Source: DASXYU01 sp036502295 (GTDB lineage Bacteria > Actinomycetota > Actinomycetes > Mycobacteriales > Jatrophihabitantaceae). From it: a DNA stretch of 24,869 nucleotides. The notes under the pieces were generated by a model. It saw only the letters and a list, made by a program, of their open reading frames with translations, did no database searches and had not been told where the DNA came from. Of the stretch, positions 14,047-20,753 are shown piece by piece (position 1 is the first letter of the stretch; every line of letters starts with the position of its first letter). The stretch covers positions 1 to 24,869 of the forward strand of contig DASXYU010000051.1 in NCBI GenBank assembly GCA_036502295.1, read 5' to 3'. The position numbers and the translations under genes were made by a program.

Positions 14047-14280
14047 CTAGAACGGCGGCGGCTCGCCCGGGGCGTTGTCGTTCGCAACGAAAAGCTCAGT
14101 GGCGGTGGATCGCTTCGGGGCGGCTGCGGCTCGGCCTCCAGTGCCGCGAGGATGCGCGCCTGCCGCGTCCAGACGCGCCCGCTCGCGCTCGCACGCCAGC
14201 AACGCGGCGATCAACGCCTCATGCGAGTAGGTCGAGACGTTGTCGGAATGGGTCATGAAGTTAGTAAGCACCGCTGACAT
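14047..14280 (-). CDS. Small hypothetical protein divergent from alkB, under the same LexA-like box
   Basis: A 77-residue frame from ATG 14280; in-frame alternatives are GTG 14292 (inside the LexA-like box) and ATG 14256, which would give 69 residues. The sequence has an amphipathic helical stretch SHEALIAALLACERERARLD and a Pro/Ala-rich C-terminus ending FVANDNAPGEPPPF. I recognise no family. Codon use is ordinary for the window, and the third-position GC bias supports coding. A minus-strand TAACAT (14310-14305) could start its transcript near 14298, within the operator. No Shine-Dalgarno is clear, so both existence and start are uncertain. Confidence 0.45.
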   Translation of the reverse strand: MSAVLTNFMTHSDNVSTYSHEALIAALLACERERARLDAAGAHPRGTGGRAAAAPKRSTATELFVANDNAPGEPPPF

Positions 14281-14284
14281 TTTC

Positions 14285-14300
14285 CGGAACACTCGTTCGA
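14285..14300. promoter_or_regulatory. LexA (SOS) box-like site between alkB and a small ORF
   Basis: CGGAAC-ACTC-GTTCGA matches the actinobacterial/Gram-positive SOS box TCGAAC-n4-GTTCGA at 10 of 12 fixed positions. Relative to the leaderless alkB start at 14321 it covers about -36 to -21, overlapping where the -35 should be. A DNA-repair gene downstream makes the match credible. Confidence 0.6.
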
Positions 14301-14308
14301 ATAGATGT

Positions 14309-14314
14309 TAGGTT
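14309..14314 (+). promoter_or_regulatory. -10 element (TAGGTT) for leaderless alkB mRNA
   Basis: TAGGTT is exactly 6 bases before the GTG at 14321, so transcription would begin at the start codon. It sits 8 bases downstream of the LexA-like box. Confidence 0.55.
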
Positions 14315-14320
14315 AGAGCC

Positions 14321-14959
14321 GTGCTCGAGGTACAGCCGTCGCTCTTCGGTTCGGTCGATCCGGACGGGCACGGCGTGCGCGGCCCGGCGTCGCTCACGGA
14401 GGTTCATCGGCTCGAGCTGACCCACGGAGCCTGGGTTGACCTGCGCCCCGGTTGGCTTGACGGAACCGACCGGCTCTTCGAGCGGCTGTTGAAGCGCGTG
14501 CCGTGGCGCGCCGAGCGGCGCGTCATGTACGACCACGAGCTGGACGTGCCACGGCTCGCATGCTTCTACCGCGAGGGCGTGAAGCTGCCCGACCCGGTGC
14601 TCACCGCCGCGCGCGAGCAACTCGGCGACTACTACGAGGACGAACTCGGCGAGCGCTTCGTGACCGCCGGCATGTGCCTCTACCGAGACCGCGAGGACAG
14701 CGTGGCCTGGCACGGTGATCGCATCGGACGAGGCGGTACGCACGACACGATGGTCGCCATCGTCTCCCTCGGTGCTCCGCGGACGCTGCTGCTACGCCCG
14801 AGCGGGGGAGGAGCAAGCACGCGCTTCGCGCTGGGACACGGGGATCTGCTGGTGATGGGCGGCAGTTGCCAGCGCACCTGGGAACACTCGGTTCCGAAGA
14901 CGAGCCAGCGCTGCGGTCCGCGGATGAGCGTGCAATTCAGGGCACGTGGGGTGGTCTAG
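14321..14959 (+). CDS. alkB: AlkB-like alpha-ketoglutarate-dependent DNA/RNA demethylase
   Basis: The 212-residue protein is a 2-oxoglutarate/Fe(II) dioxygenase of the AlkB group. The iron triad is H131 and D133 in AWHGDRIGR and H189 in WEHSVPK; the 2-oxoglutarate-binding arginines lie in GPRMSVQFR (R201 and R207). The substrate loop has MCLYRDREDSVAWHGD, and VSLGAPRTLLLR is the usual beta-strand motif. It should reverse N1-methyladenine and N3-methylcytosine lesions by oxidative demethylation. Whether the substrate is DNA or RNA is not shown by sequence, but an upstream LexA-like box argues for DNA damage repair. The GTG start is fixed by the TAGGTT six bases before it. It is a single-gene unit. 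Confidence 0.9.
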   Translation: MLEVQPSLFGSVDPDGHGVRGPASLTEVHRLELTHGAWVDLRPGWLDGTDRLFERLLKRVPWRAERRVMYDHELDVPRLACFYREGVKLPDPVLTAAREQLGDYYEDELGERFVTAGMCLYRDREDSVAWHGDRIGRGGTHDTMVAIVSLGAPRTLLLRPSGGGASTRFALGHGDLLVMGGSCQRTWEHSVPKTSQRCGPRMSVQFRARGVV

Positions 14960-15038
14960 GAAGAGATTTCTCGCGAGGAGTGCAGCAAGTTCGAGGTGGG
15001 CTGCGTTTTAGGGGCGTAACTGTCGGAGGGAGACCGCG

Positions 15039-15554
15039 GTGACGTTTGAGGAGTACGTGTCGGCACAGGTGCCGGTCATGCTGCGCACCGCCACGTTCTT
15101 CACCGGTGAACTCGCTGCTGCGGAAGACCTCGTGCAGGACGTCCTCATCAAGGTGCACGGTCGCTGGGAGCAGATCGCTGCCCTCGAGTCACCGGAAGGC
15201 TACGTCCGGCGGATGCTCGTGAACGAGTTCCTCACCCAGCGTCGCAGGTGGGGACGGGTGCTGCCGGTCTCTGACGTCCCGGGCGAGAAGACCCAGGACG
15301 ACCACGCTCCGGCACATGCCGACCGGCAGGTGCTGCGCTCGGAGTTGGCGCGGTTGCCGCGTCGGCAGCGGGTCGCGCTGGTCCTGCGCTACTACGGCGG
15401 CTACTCCGACACCGAAATCGCCGAAGCGCTCAGCTGCCGCCCCGGCACCGTCCGCAGCCTGCTCAGCCGCGGCCTCGCGGCGCTCCGCATCACCCCGGCC
15501 CTGCGGTCGGAGTATGCCGCTGAACCGCTCGTGCTTCCGAAAGGAGCCCTCTGA
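15039..15554 (+). CDS. SigE-family ECF RNA polymerase sigma factor (second copy of the type)
   Basis: The 171-residue protein has region 2 (FEEYVSAQVPVMLRTATFF then AAEDLVQDVLIKVHGRW and EGYVRRMLVNEFLTQRRR) and region 4 (LPRRQRVALVLRYYGGYSDTEIAEALSC then RPGTVRSLLSRGLAAL). The LRYYGGYSDTEIA wording is typical of the actinobacterial SigE family of about 170 residues. The GTG start has GGAGGGAG 7 bases upstream. Its stop overlaps the ATG of the next gene by one base (TGATG), so sigma factor and membrane partner are co-expressed. It is paralogous to the factor at 278-823, with the same downstream layout. The target regulon is unknown. Confidence 0.88.
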   Translation: MTFEEYVSAQVPVMLRTATFFTGELAAAEDLVQDVLIKVHGRWEQIAALESPEGYVRRMLVNEFLTQRRRWGRVLPVSDVPGEKTQDDHAPAHADRQVLRSELARLPRRQRVALVLRYYGGYSDTEIAEALSCRPGTVRSLLSRGLAALRITPALRSEYAAEPLVLPKGAL

Positions 15555-16426
15555 TGGAGACAAACGTGAGAACTGAGGACGACCTCCGCGCCGCATTCGC
15601 CGAACCGGTCGGCGTCGGCTCCGCCGAGCGCGAACTGATCGATCGCTTCACAACGGGAGATCCCGTCTCCCGTCGGGCGTCCACAACCGGAGGACGCCGG
15701 ACCGGCTACATCATCACGACCGGCATCGTCGGTGCCGCAGCGGCGACGGTGGCAGGTGTGGTGATCGCTGCTGGTCATGACCCGTCCTCGGTGCCGGGGC
15801 AGGCAGGGACGCAAGGGCCTGCGACACAGACGTCGAGCGCCGACTCGAGCAGTGCTGTTCCGAGTGCTACGGCGAGCGACCATCCTGTGCCGATCACCCC
15901 GCAGTCGGTGTCGTTCATGCTCGAGGGAATGCTGCCGCCAGGTGGAACCGTCACCAAGCGCACCGGCCGCAGCCTTGACGGATTCGCCGCTGCCGAGCTC
16001 GTCTGGAACGACGGGCATGGCGCCGCTGAGATCGCGATCGGCATCAGCTATCGCCCCGCGGTAGTAACGCCGCACAACCCCGGCCCGAGTGCACCGTGCG
16101 GCGGAACGTATCTGCCGCCGACGTGCAAGACGCTGGCGGACGGAACACAAGTGGCGGTGGCGCAGGGTAAGGAATACCCGTACGGCCAGCACGCCATCAA
16201 CGCCACGGATTGGGACGTGGTTGTCTTCCGCACGGACGGCGTCCAGGTCGACATCAACGAGTGGAACGCGCCGCAGGAGAAGGACGCTGCGGTCACGCGC
16301 CCGGAGCCTCCGCTGAGCGTCGACCAGCTCACGGCCATCGCGAAGGACCAGGCGTGGCAGCCCACCGTCGACGCCAACTTCGCCGCGGCGCACGCGGGTC
16401 TCTTCACACCGGACGCGATGCCCTAA
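15554..16426 (+). CDS. Single-pass membrane protein partner of the ECF sigma factor (putative anti-sigma or sensor)
   Basis: The 290-residue protein has a cytoplasmic N-terminus of about 50 residues, with an amphipathic DDLRAAFAEPV segment and a basic RRASTTGGRRTG before the membrane. One hydrophobic helix (about 53-74) is followed by a Ser/Thr/Pro/Ala-rich linker (75-110) and an extracytoplasmic domain with two cysteines (in APCGGTYLPPTC) that could form a disulfide. This topology fits transmembrane anti-sigma or co-regulator proteins encoded after SigE-family sigma factors, but no zinc-binding anti-sigma motif (HxxxCxxC) is present and I recognise no named domain. AAAGGAG 7 bases before the ATG gives a strong ribosome site. 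Function is inferred from operon position and topology. Confidence 0.7.
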   Translation: METNVRTEDDLRAAFAEPVGVGSAERELIDRFTTGDPVSRRASTTGGRRTGYIITTGIVGAAAATVAGVVIAAGHDPSSVPGQAGTQGPATQTSSADSSSAVPSATASDHPVPITPQSVSFMLEGMLPPGGTVTKRTGRSLDGFAAAELVWNDGHGAAEIAIGISYRPAVVTPHNPGPSAPCGGTYLPPTCKTLADGTQVAVAQGKEYPYGQHAINATDWDVVVFRTDGVQVDINEWNAPQEKDAAVTRPEPPLSVDQLTAIAKDQAWQPTVDANFAAAHAGLFTPDAMP

Positions 16427-16444
16427 CCCGCTCGCATGCAGCCG

Positions 16445-16450
16445 TAGCAT
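16445..16450 (+). promoter_or_regulatory. -10 element (TAGCAT) for leaderless LysE-family mRNA
   Basis: TAGCAT is exactly 6 bases before the GTG at 16457. No Shine-Dalgarno is seen. It lies only 19 bases after the preceding stop, showing that the exporter can be transcribed separately from the sigma operon. Confidence 0.5.
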
Positions 16451-16456
16451 CGGTTC

Positions 16457-17080
16457 GTGCTTCTCTCACTCACCAGCTTCTCGGTTGCGGCCGTCCTCAT
16501 CGTGCTGCTGCCTGGGCCGGACACCCTCGTGGTCGTCCGGGGCCTGCTCCGCGGCCGCCGCACGGGAGTGCTGACGGTGCTCGGCGTCCTTACCGGGTTG
16601 ATCGTCTGGGTCTGTGCCGCATCACTTGGCCTCGCGGCGCTGCTGCGGGCCAGCGAGATCGGTTTCACGGCGCTGAAGATCGCGGGCGGGATCTACCTCT
16701 TCTGGCTCGGCTTCCAGTCGCTGCGGACGGTCTTCCGCCGTACCCCCGACCTCGAACGGGTCGTGATCCCACCACGCACCGGCCTGCTCGGCTCGGGCTA
16801 CGCCGCCGGGCTGCTCACCGACGTGCTCAATCCGAAGGTCGGCGTCTTCTTCGTGACCTTCCTGCCCGGCTTCGTCCCCGACCGCTATCCCGTCGGCTGG
16901 TTCTCCCTGCTGCTCGGGGCGATCTTCACCGTCCTCACCGCCGTCTACTTCGCCGTGCTGCTGGCCGTTTCGGGCAAGGTCACCTCGTGGATGCAGACCC
17001 CGCGCATCCGCCGCCGCCTCGACGGACTCACCGGGCTCATCCTCGTCGGGTTCGGGATCCGGCTGGCCACCGAGAGCTGA
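16457..17080 (+). CDS. LysE/RhtB family amino acid exporter
   Basis: The 207-residue membrane protein has six hydrophobic segments. The hallmark motif of the family, VLLPGPDTLVVVRGLLRGRR, lies at about 16-35, and the second conserved block LTDVLNPKVGVFFVTFLPGF at about 120-139. Relatives export basic or neutral amino acids such as lysine, homoserine, threonine or leucine. The substrate cannot be chosen from sequence. The GTG start is set by a TAGCAT hexamer six bases upstream and gives the expected N-terminus directly entering the first helix. There is no divergent LysG/ArgP-type regulator, unlike classical lysE loci, so regulation is probably different. Confidence 0.9.
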   Translation: MLLSLTSFSVAAVLIVLLPGPDTLVVVRGLLRGRRTGVLTVLGVLTGLIVWVCAASLGLAALLRASEIGFTALKIAGGIYLFWLGFQSLRTVFRRTPDLERVVIPPRTGLLGSGYAAGLLTDVLNPKVGVFFVTFLPGFVPDRYPVGWFSLLLGAIFTVLTAVYFAVLLAVSGKVTSWMQTPRIRRRLDGLTGLILVGFGIRLATES

Positions 17081-17212
17081 GCAACACGACCTGACACTGG
17101 CGTAACTCGGGCACCTCGGGTAACAATGGTGTAGTTCTGTGTGGCTGTGCACCTCCTGACACAGGACGGACCGCTGGGGAAGGCGTCGCCGTCGAGTCAG
17201 AGGAGGTGTGCG

Positions 17213-17713
17213 ATGTCTGCTGCTGCAACCAAGGGTGTCGTGTATCTGCACGCCTGCCCGCCGGCCATTGCGCCGCACGTCGAATGGGCGCTCGCGGGCG
17301 TCCTCGGCAGTGCTGTCCGGATGGAATGGACCGCACAGCCGGCCTCTCCCGCGTCCTTGCGCGCTGAAGCCACCTGGGTCGGCAGGATCGGCACCGGGTC
17401 ACGCCTCGCCGCCGCCCTGCGGGCTTGGCCGATGCTCGTCTTCGAGGTCACCGAAGACGGCACCTCGCTCAGCGACGGGGAGCGCGTCAGCTACATGCCG
17501 GGTCGCGGCTTTCACCGCAGCATGACCGCGAGCAACGGTGACATCGTCATCGACGAGGAGCGCCTGCGCGGCCTCGTCGATCGCGCGCGCGACGCACAGG
17601 ACTTCCGCCACGGGCTGGCCGAACTGCTCGGCTCGAGTTGGGACGCCGAACTCGAGCCCTACCGCACCGGCGCCTGGGGCGAGCCAGTAACGCTGCTTCA
17701 CCAGGTGGTCTAG
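17213..17713 (+). CDS. DUF3145 family protein
   Basis: The 166-residue soluble protein starts MSAAATKGVVYLHACPPAIA, contains HVEWALAGVLG, a WPMLVFEVTEDG strand and SYMPGRGFH, and ends GEPVTLLHQV. This agrees with the actinobacterial DUF3145 family, which in Streptomyces coelicolor sits beside the fabD-fabH-acpP-fabF cluster (SCO2391, recalled). The role is unknown; repeated linkage to fatty-acid synthesis suggests a regulatory or structural part in that pathway. AGGAGG 7 bases before ATG 17213 is a very strong ribosome site, so the longer frame to 17141 is not used. Here the gene converges on accD across a long inverted repeat, rather than following fabF. Confidence 0.85.
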   Translation: MSAAATKGVVYLHACPPAIAPHVEWALAGVLGSAVRMEWTAQPASPASLRAEATWVGRIGTGSRLAAALRAWPMLVFEVTEDGTSLSDGERVSYMPGRGFHRSMTASNGDIVIDEERLRGLVDRARDAQDFRHGLAELLGSSWDAELEPYRTGAWGEPVTLLHQVV

Positions 17714-17777
17714 CCGCTCGCGCGTCCCAAACGCTCAGTTTTCGCCGAGAAAGTGAGCGTTTCGGACGCGCGAGCGG
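17714..17777. terminator. Long inverted repeat between convergent DUF3145 and accD (bidirectional terminator or palindromic element)
   Basis: Arms of 24 bases (17714-17737 and 17754-17777) pair with one mismatch around a 16-base loop that itself can add a few A-T pairs (TTT with AAA). It starts immediately after the DUF3145 stop codon and ends at the accD stop codon. It is far longer than an ordinary terminator and lacks a T-run after the stem, so it could be a dispersed palindromic repeat that has been recruited as a terminator. Confidence 0.7.
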
Positions 17778-19187
17778 TTACAACGGGATGTTGCCGTGGG
17801 CTCCGCGGCCGGCAGGAGCCTCGGCCAGCGCGGTGGCGAGCCGCGCCCGTGTCGTCGCTGGGTCGATCTCTTCATCGACGACGCCGATCTCGATCGCGCG
17901 CGCGACGCCACCGGCGATCCGCTCGTGCTCCTCGGCGAGCTTGGCGTGCAGCGCCTCGCGCTCACCCGGCTCGGCAGCCGCGAGCTTCTTGCGGTGCAGG
18001 ATGCCGACCGCAGCTGATGCGCCCATGACCGCGACCTCGGCGCCCGGCCAGGCGAACACCTTCGTCGCACCGAGTGACCGTGAGTTCATCGCGATGTAGG
18101 CACCACCGAACGACTTGCGGGTCACCAGCGTCACGCGCGGCACCACCGCCTCGCCGAAGGCATGCAGCAGCTTCGCGCCGCGGCGCACGATGCCGTCCCA
18201 CTCCTGGCCGACACCGGGCAGGTAGCCGGGGACGTCGACGAGGACGACGAGCGGGACGCCGAAGGCGTCGCACATCCGCACGAAGCGCGCCGCCTTCTCC
18301 GCCGAAGGGGAGTCGAGGCAGCCGCCGAGGCGCAGCGGGTTGTTCGCGATCACACCCACCGTGCGACCCGTGAGACGCCCGAGGCCTGTGACGATGTTCG
18401 GCGCCCACTTGGCGTGCATCTCGAAGAAGGTGCCGTCGTCGAGGACGGCGTCGACGAGCGGGTGTACGTCATAGGCGCGCTTCGGGTTCGCCGGCAGCAC
18501 CGCCGAAACATCGGTCGGCGCGCCGATGGCCGAGAGGTTGAAGGCTCCCTGCTTGGCGATGAGCGCCACCGCATCTCGTGCCGCGGTGATCGCCTCGTCC
18601 TCGGTCTCGGTGGTGACGTGGACGACACCACTGCGCCGGCCGTGCGTGTCGATGCCGCCGAGGGACTCCATGTCCACGTTCTCGCCGGTGACCGACTTGA
18701 CCACGTCAGGTCCGGTGACGAAGACGCGCCCTGACTGGGACATGATCACCAGGTCGGTGAGCGCCGGGCCATAGGCGCCACCACCGGCGGCAGGGCCGAC
18801 CACGACCGAGATCTGCGGCACGCGCCCCGAAGCACGGATCATCGCAGCGAAGACCTCACCCACCGCATGCAACGCGAGGACGCCCTCGGCCAGACGTGCA
18901 CCGCCGGAGTGCCACACCCCGAGGACGGGGACGTTCTCGCGCACCGCGGTGTCTATGACATCGACGATGTGCTTGCACCCGTCATCACCCATCGCACCGC
19001 CCATCACGGTGGCGTCCGTACAGTACGCCGTCACCGGGGCACCGGCGATGGTGCCCCGGGCCGTGAAGACACCACTGGTGTCGCGGGCCATCAGCGGTAC
19101 GAGCGAACCCTCGTCGAAGAGGTGCGAGAGCCGCAGCTCCGGGTCGCGGGGGTCGATCTCGGTCGGTGCGTCAGCGACAGCGGTCAT
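17778..19187 (-). CDS. accD: Acyl-CoA carboxylase carboxyltransferase (beta) subunit, AccD6-like
   Basis: The 469-residue protein is a biotin-dependent carboxyltransferase with the two crotonase-like halves fused. N-terminal half: VLGVWHSGGARLAEGVLAL and VVVGPAAGGGAYGPALTD, where GGGAYGP forms an oxyanion hole. C-terminal half: NNPLRLGGCLDSPSAEKAAR, VVLVDVPGYLPGVGQEW, VTRKSFGGAYIAMNSR and FAWPGAEVAVMGASAAVGI. It moves carboxyl from biotin to acetyl-CoA, and perhaps propionyl-CoA, forming malonyl-CoA for the FAS genes upstream. Length equals AccD6 of mycobacteria (about 473), which also follows the beta-ketoacyl-ACP synthase genes. It begins 7 bases after fabF, so it is the last gene of the operon. 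The biotin carboxylase/carrier subunit is not in this window. Confidence 0.9.
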   Translation of the reverse strand: MTAVADAPTEIDPRDPELRLSHLFDEGSLVPLMARDTSGVFTARGTIAGAPVTAYCTDATVMGGAMGDDGCKHIVDVIDTAVRENVPVLGVWHSGGARLAEGVLALHAVGEVFAAMIRASGRVPQISVVVGPAAGGGAYGPALTDLVIMSQSGRVFVTGPDVVKSVTGENVDMESLGGIDTHGRRSGVVHVTTETEDEAITAARDAVALIAKQGAFNLSAIGAPTDVSAVLPANPKRAYDVHPLVDAVLDDGTFFEMHAKWAPNIVTGLGRLTGRTVGVIANNPLRLGGCLDSPSAEKAARFVRMCDAFGVPLVVLVDVPGYLPGVGQEWDGIVRRGAKLLHAFGEAVVPRVTLVTRKSFGGAYIAMNSRSLGATKVFAWPGAEVAVMGASAAVGILHRKKLAAAEPGEREALHAKLAEEHERIAGGVARAIEIGVVDEEIDPATTRARLATALAEAPAGRGAHGNIPL

Positions 19188-19194
19188 GGAACTA

Positions 19195-20430
19195 TCAGGC
19201 CTTCCGGAAGAGCAACGCCACGTTGTGACCGCCGAAGCCGAACGAGTCGTTCAGTGCGGCGGGGATGGTCATCTCACGCGGCGAGGTGGGGACGTCGATG
19301 CGGACTTCGTCGTCCGGGTCATCGAGGTTGATCGTCGGCGGCACGATGTCATTGGCGACCGAGAGGATCGTCGCCACCGACTCGATGGCGCCCGCAGCTC
19401 CGAGCAGGTGGCCGGTCATCGACTTCGTGGCGGCGACGACGGTCTGCTCACCGAGCAGTTCGGCGATCCACTTGGCTTCCGGGCCGTCACCGGTAGGCGT
19501 CGAGGTTGCGTGGGCGTTGACGTGCACGACGTCCTTGAGCTCTACTCCGGCGCGGGTGATGGCGGCCTGCGCCGCCCGTCGCTGCCCGTTGCCCTCGGGG
19601 TCGGGCTGGACGATGTCGTAGCCGTCAGAGGTGATCGCCGCGCCGGCGAGGACCGCGTACGGCGTGCGTCCTCGCGCCGCAGCCGAGGAGGCACGCTCCA
19701 GGACGATGATGCCCGCGCCCTCACCCATGACGAAGCCGTCGCGTCCCTTGTCGTACGGACGGGAGGCGCGCTGCGGCTCGTCGTTGCGGGTCGACATGGC
19801 GCGCATCTGCGCGAAGCCGGCCATGGTGAGCGGCAGGATGCAGGCCTCGGTGCCGCCGGCGACGACGATGTCGGCGCGGCCGAGCTGGATGAGGTCCAGC
19901 GCCAGTGCGATCGCCTCCGCACCCGAGGCACAGGCACTCACCGTCGTGTGGATGCCGGCCTTGGCGCCGAGCTCCAGGCCGACGTAGGCGGCCGGGCCGT
20001 TGGGCATGTCCATCGGGATGAGCAGCGGCGAGACTCCGCGCGCGCCCTTCGCGAGCATGATGTCGTGCTGGTTGATCAGGCTCGTGACGCCGCCGATGCC
20101 GGTGCCGATGCAGACGGCGAGGCGCAGCGGGTCGATGCCGTTCTCGCTGGCGTGACCGGTGAATCCGGCGTCGGCCCACGCCTCGCGAGAGGCGACGATG
20201 GCGGCCTGCTCCGAGCGGTCGAGGCGCCGGGCCTGCACGCGGGGGAGTAGTTCGGCCGGGTCGACGGCCATCGGAGCGGCGATCCGCGAAGGGAGGTCGG
20301 CCCACTCATCACCTTGTAGCTCGACGACGCCGGAACGGCCTGCGAGCAGGCCGTCCCAGAACGTCGCGACGTCGCCACCGAGCGGGGTGGTAGCACCCAG
20401 CCCGGTGACGACTACGTCCTCTTCGAGCAT
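19195..20430 (-). CDS. fabF: Beta-ketoacyl-ACP synthase II
   Basis: The 411-residue condensing enzyme carries the KAS triad: C167 in VSACASGAEA, H307 in VNAHATSTPTGD and H341 in KSMTGHLLGAAGA. GFGGHN near the C-terminus is the usual glycine loop. It condenses malonyl-ACP with growing acyl-ACP in each elongation round. The protein starts MLEEDVVVTGLGATTPLGGD, which is the family start, and its ATG shares one base with the acpP stop (TGATG), showing tight coupling to ACP. Only one elongating synthase is present here, unlike the KasA/KasB pair of mycobacteria, in line with a Streptomyces-like dissociated fatty-acid synthase. Confidence 0.96.
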   Translation of the reverse strand: MLEEDVVVTGLGATTPLGGDVATFWDGLLAGRSGVVELQGDEWADLPSRIAAPMAVDPAELLPRVQARRLDRSEQAAIVASREAWADAGFTGHASENGIDPLRLAVCIGTGIGGVTSLINQHDIMLAKGARGVSPLLIPMDMPNGPAAYVGLELGAKAGIHTTVSACASGAEAIALALDLIQLGRADIVVAGGTEACILPLTMAGFAQMRAMSTRNDEPQRASRPYDKGRDGFVMGEGAGIIVLERASSAAARGRTPYAVLAGAAITSDGYDIVQPDPEGNGQRRAAQAAITRAGVELKDVVHVNAHATSTPTGDGPEAKWIAELLGEQTVVAATKSMTGHLLGAAGAIESVATILSVANDIVPPTINLDDPDDEVRIDVPTSPREMTIPAALNDSFGFGGHNVALLFRKA

Positions 20431-20672
20431 CAGCCGTTGCTCACGATGTAGTTGACGGCGTCGCCAACGGTCTTGAGCTTCGGCAGCTCGTCATCGGGAA
20501 TCTTCACGCCGAACTTCTCCTCGGCGGCCATGGCGACCTCGACCATCGACAGGGAGTCGACATCCAGGTCGTCGGCGAAACTCTTCTCGTCGGTGACATC
20601 GGCCGGACTCACATCGGCGACCTCTTCGAGGATGGATGCGAGTCCGGTGCGGATCTCGTCGGCACTTGCCAC
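20430..20672 (-). CDS. acpP: Acyl carrier protein
   Basis: The 80-residue acidic protein has the phosphopantetheine site DDLDVDSLSMVEVAMAAEE with S40 as the attachment residue, and the helix III/IV region IPDDELPKLKTVGDAVNYI. It carries acyl intermediates between FabD, FabH and FabF. The start GTG 20672 gives an ACP of normal size with a purine-rich AGAAAGAGAG six bases upstream. The frame stays open to a GTG at 20717 and would add PTTEA-VPTTER-type residues encoded by an 18-base tandem repeat, but no ribosome site supports that start. The gap to fabH is 81 bases, the largest inside the operon. Confidence 0.95.
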   Translation of the reverse strand: MASADEIRTGLASILEEVADVSPADVTDEKSFADDLDVDSLSMVEVAMAAEEKFGVKIPDDELPKLKTVGDAVNYIVSNG

Positions 20673-20684
20673 GGTGTTCTCTCT

Positions 20685-20720
20685 TTCTGTGGTGGGCACT
20701 GCTTCTGTGGTGGGCACTGC
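20685..20720. repeat. Perfect tandem duplication of an 18-base unit in the acpP leader
   Basis: TTCTGTGGTGGGCACTGC occurs twice in direct succession (20685-20702 and 20703-20720) without a mismatch. It lies 12 bases upstream of the acpP start on the operon strand. The unit length is a multiple of three, so the extended acpP frame stays open through it. The rest of the operon shows no such repeat. It may be a regulator or RNA-structure element, or a recent slippage event. Confidence 0.75.
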
Positions 20721-20753
20721 GTTGTGGGATGGTGCAGGACTCGGCGCGGAGGC

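Noticed and set aside
12350..17138. Shared 10-mer GTGTAGTTCT upstream of the permease (12350) and DUF3145 (17129)
   Set aside because: Distances to the start codons differ and no further flanking similarity was found; probably coincidence.
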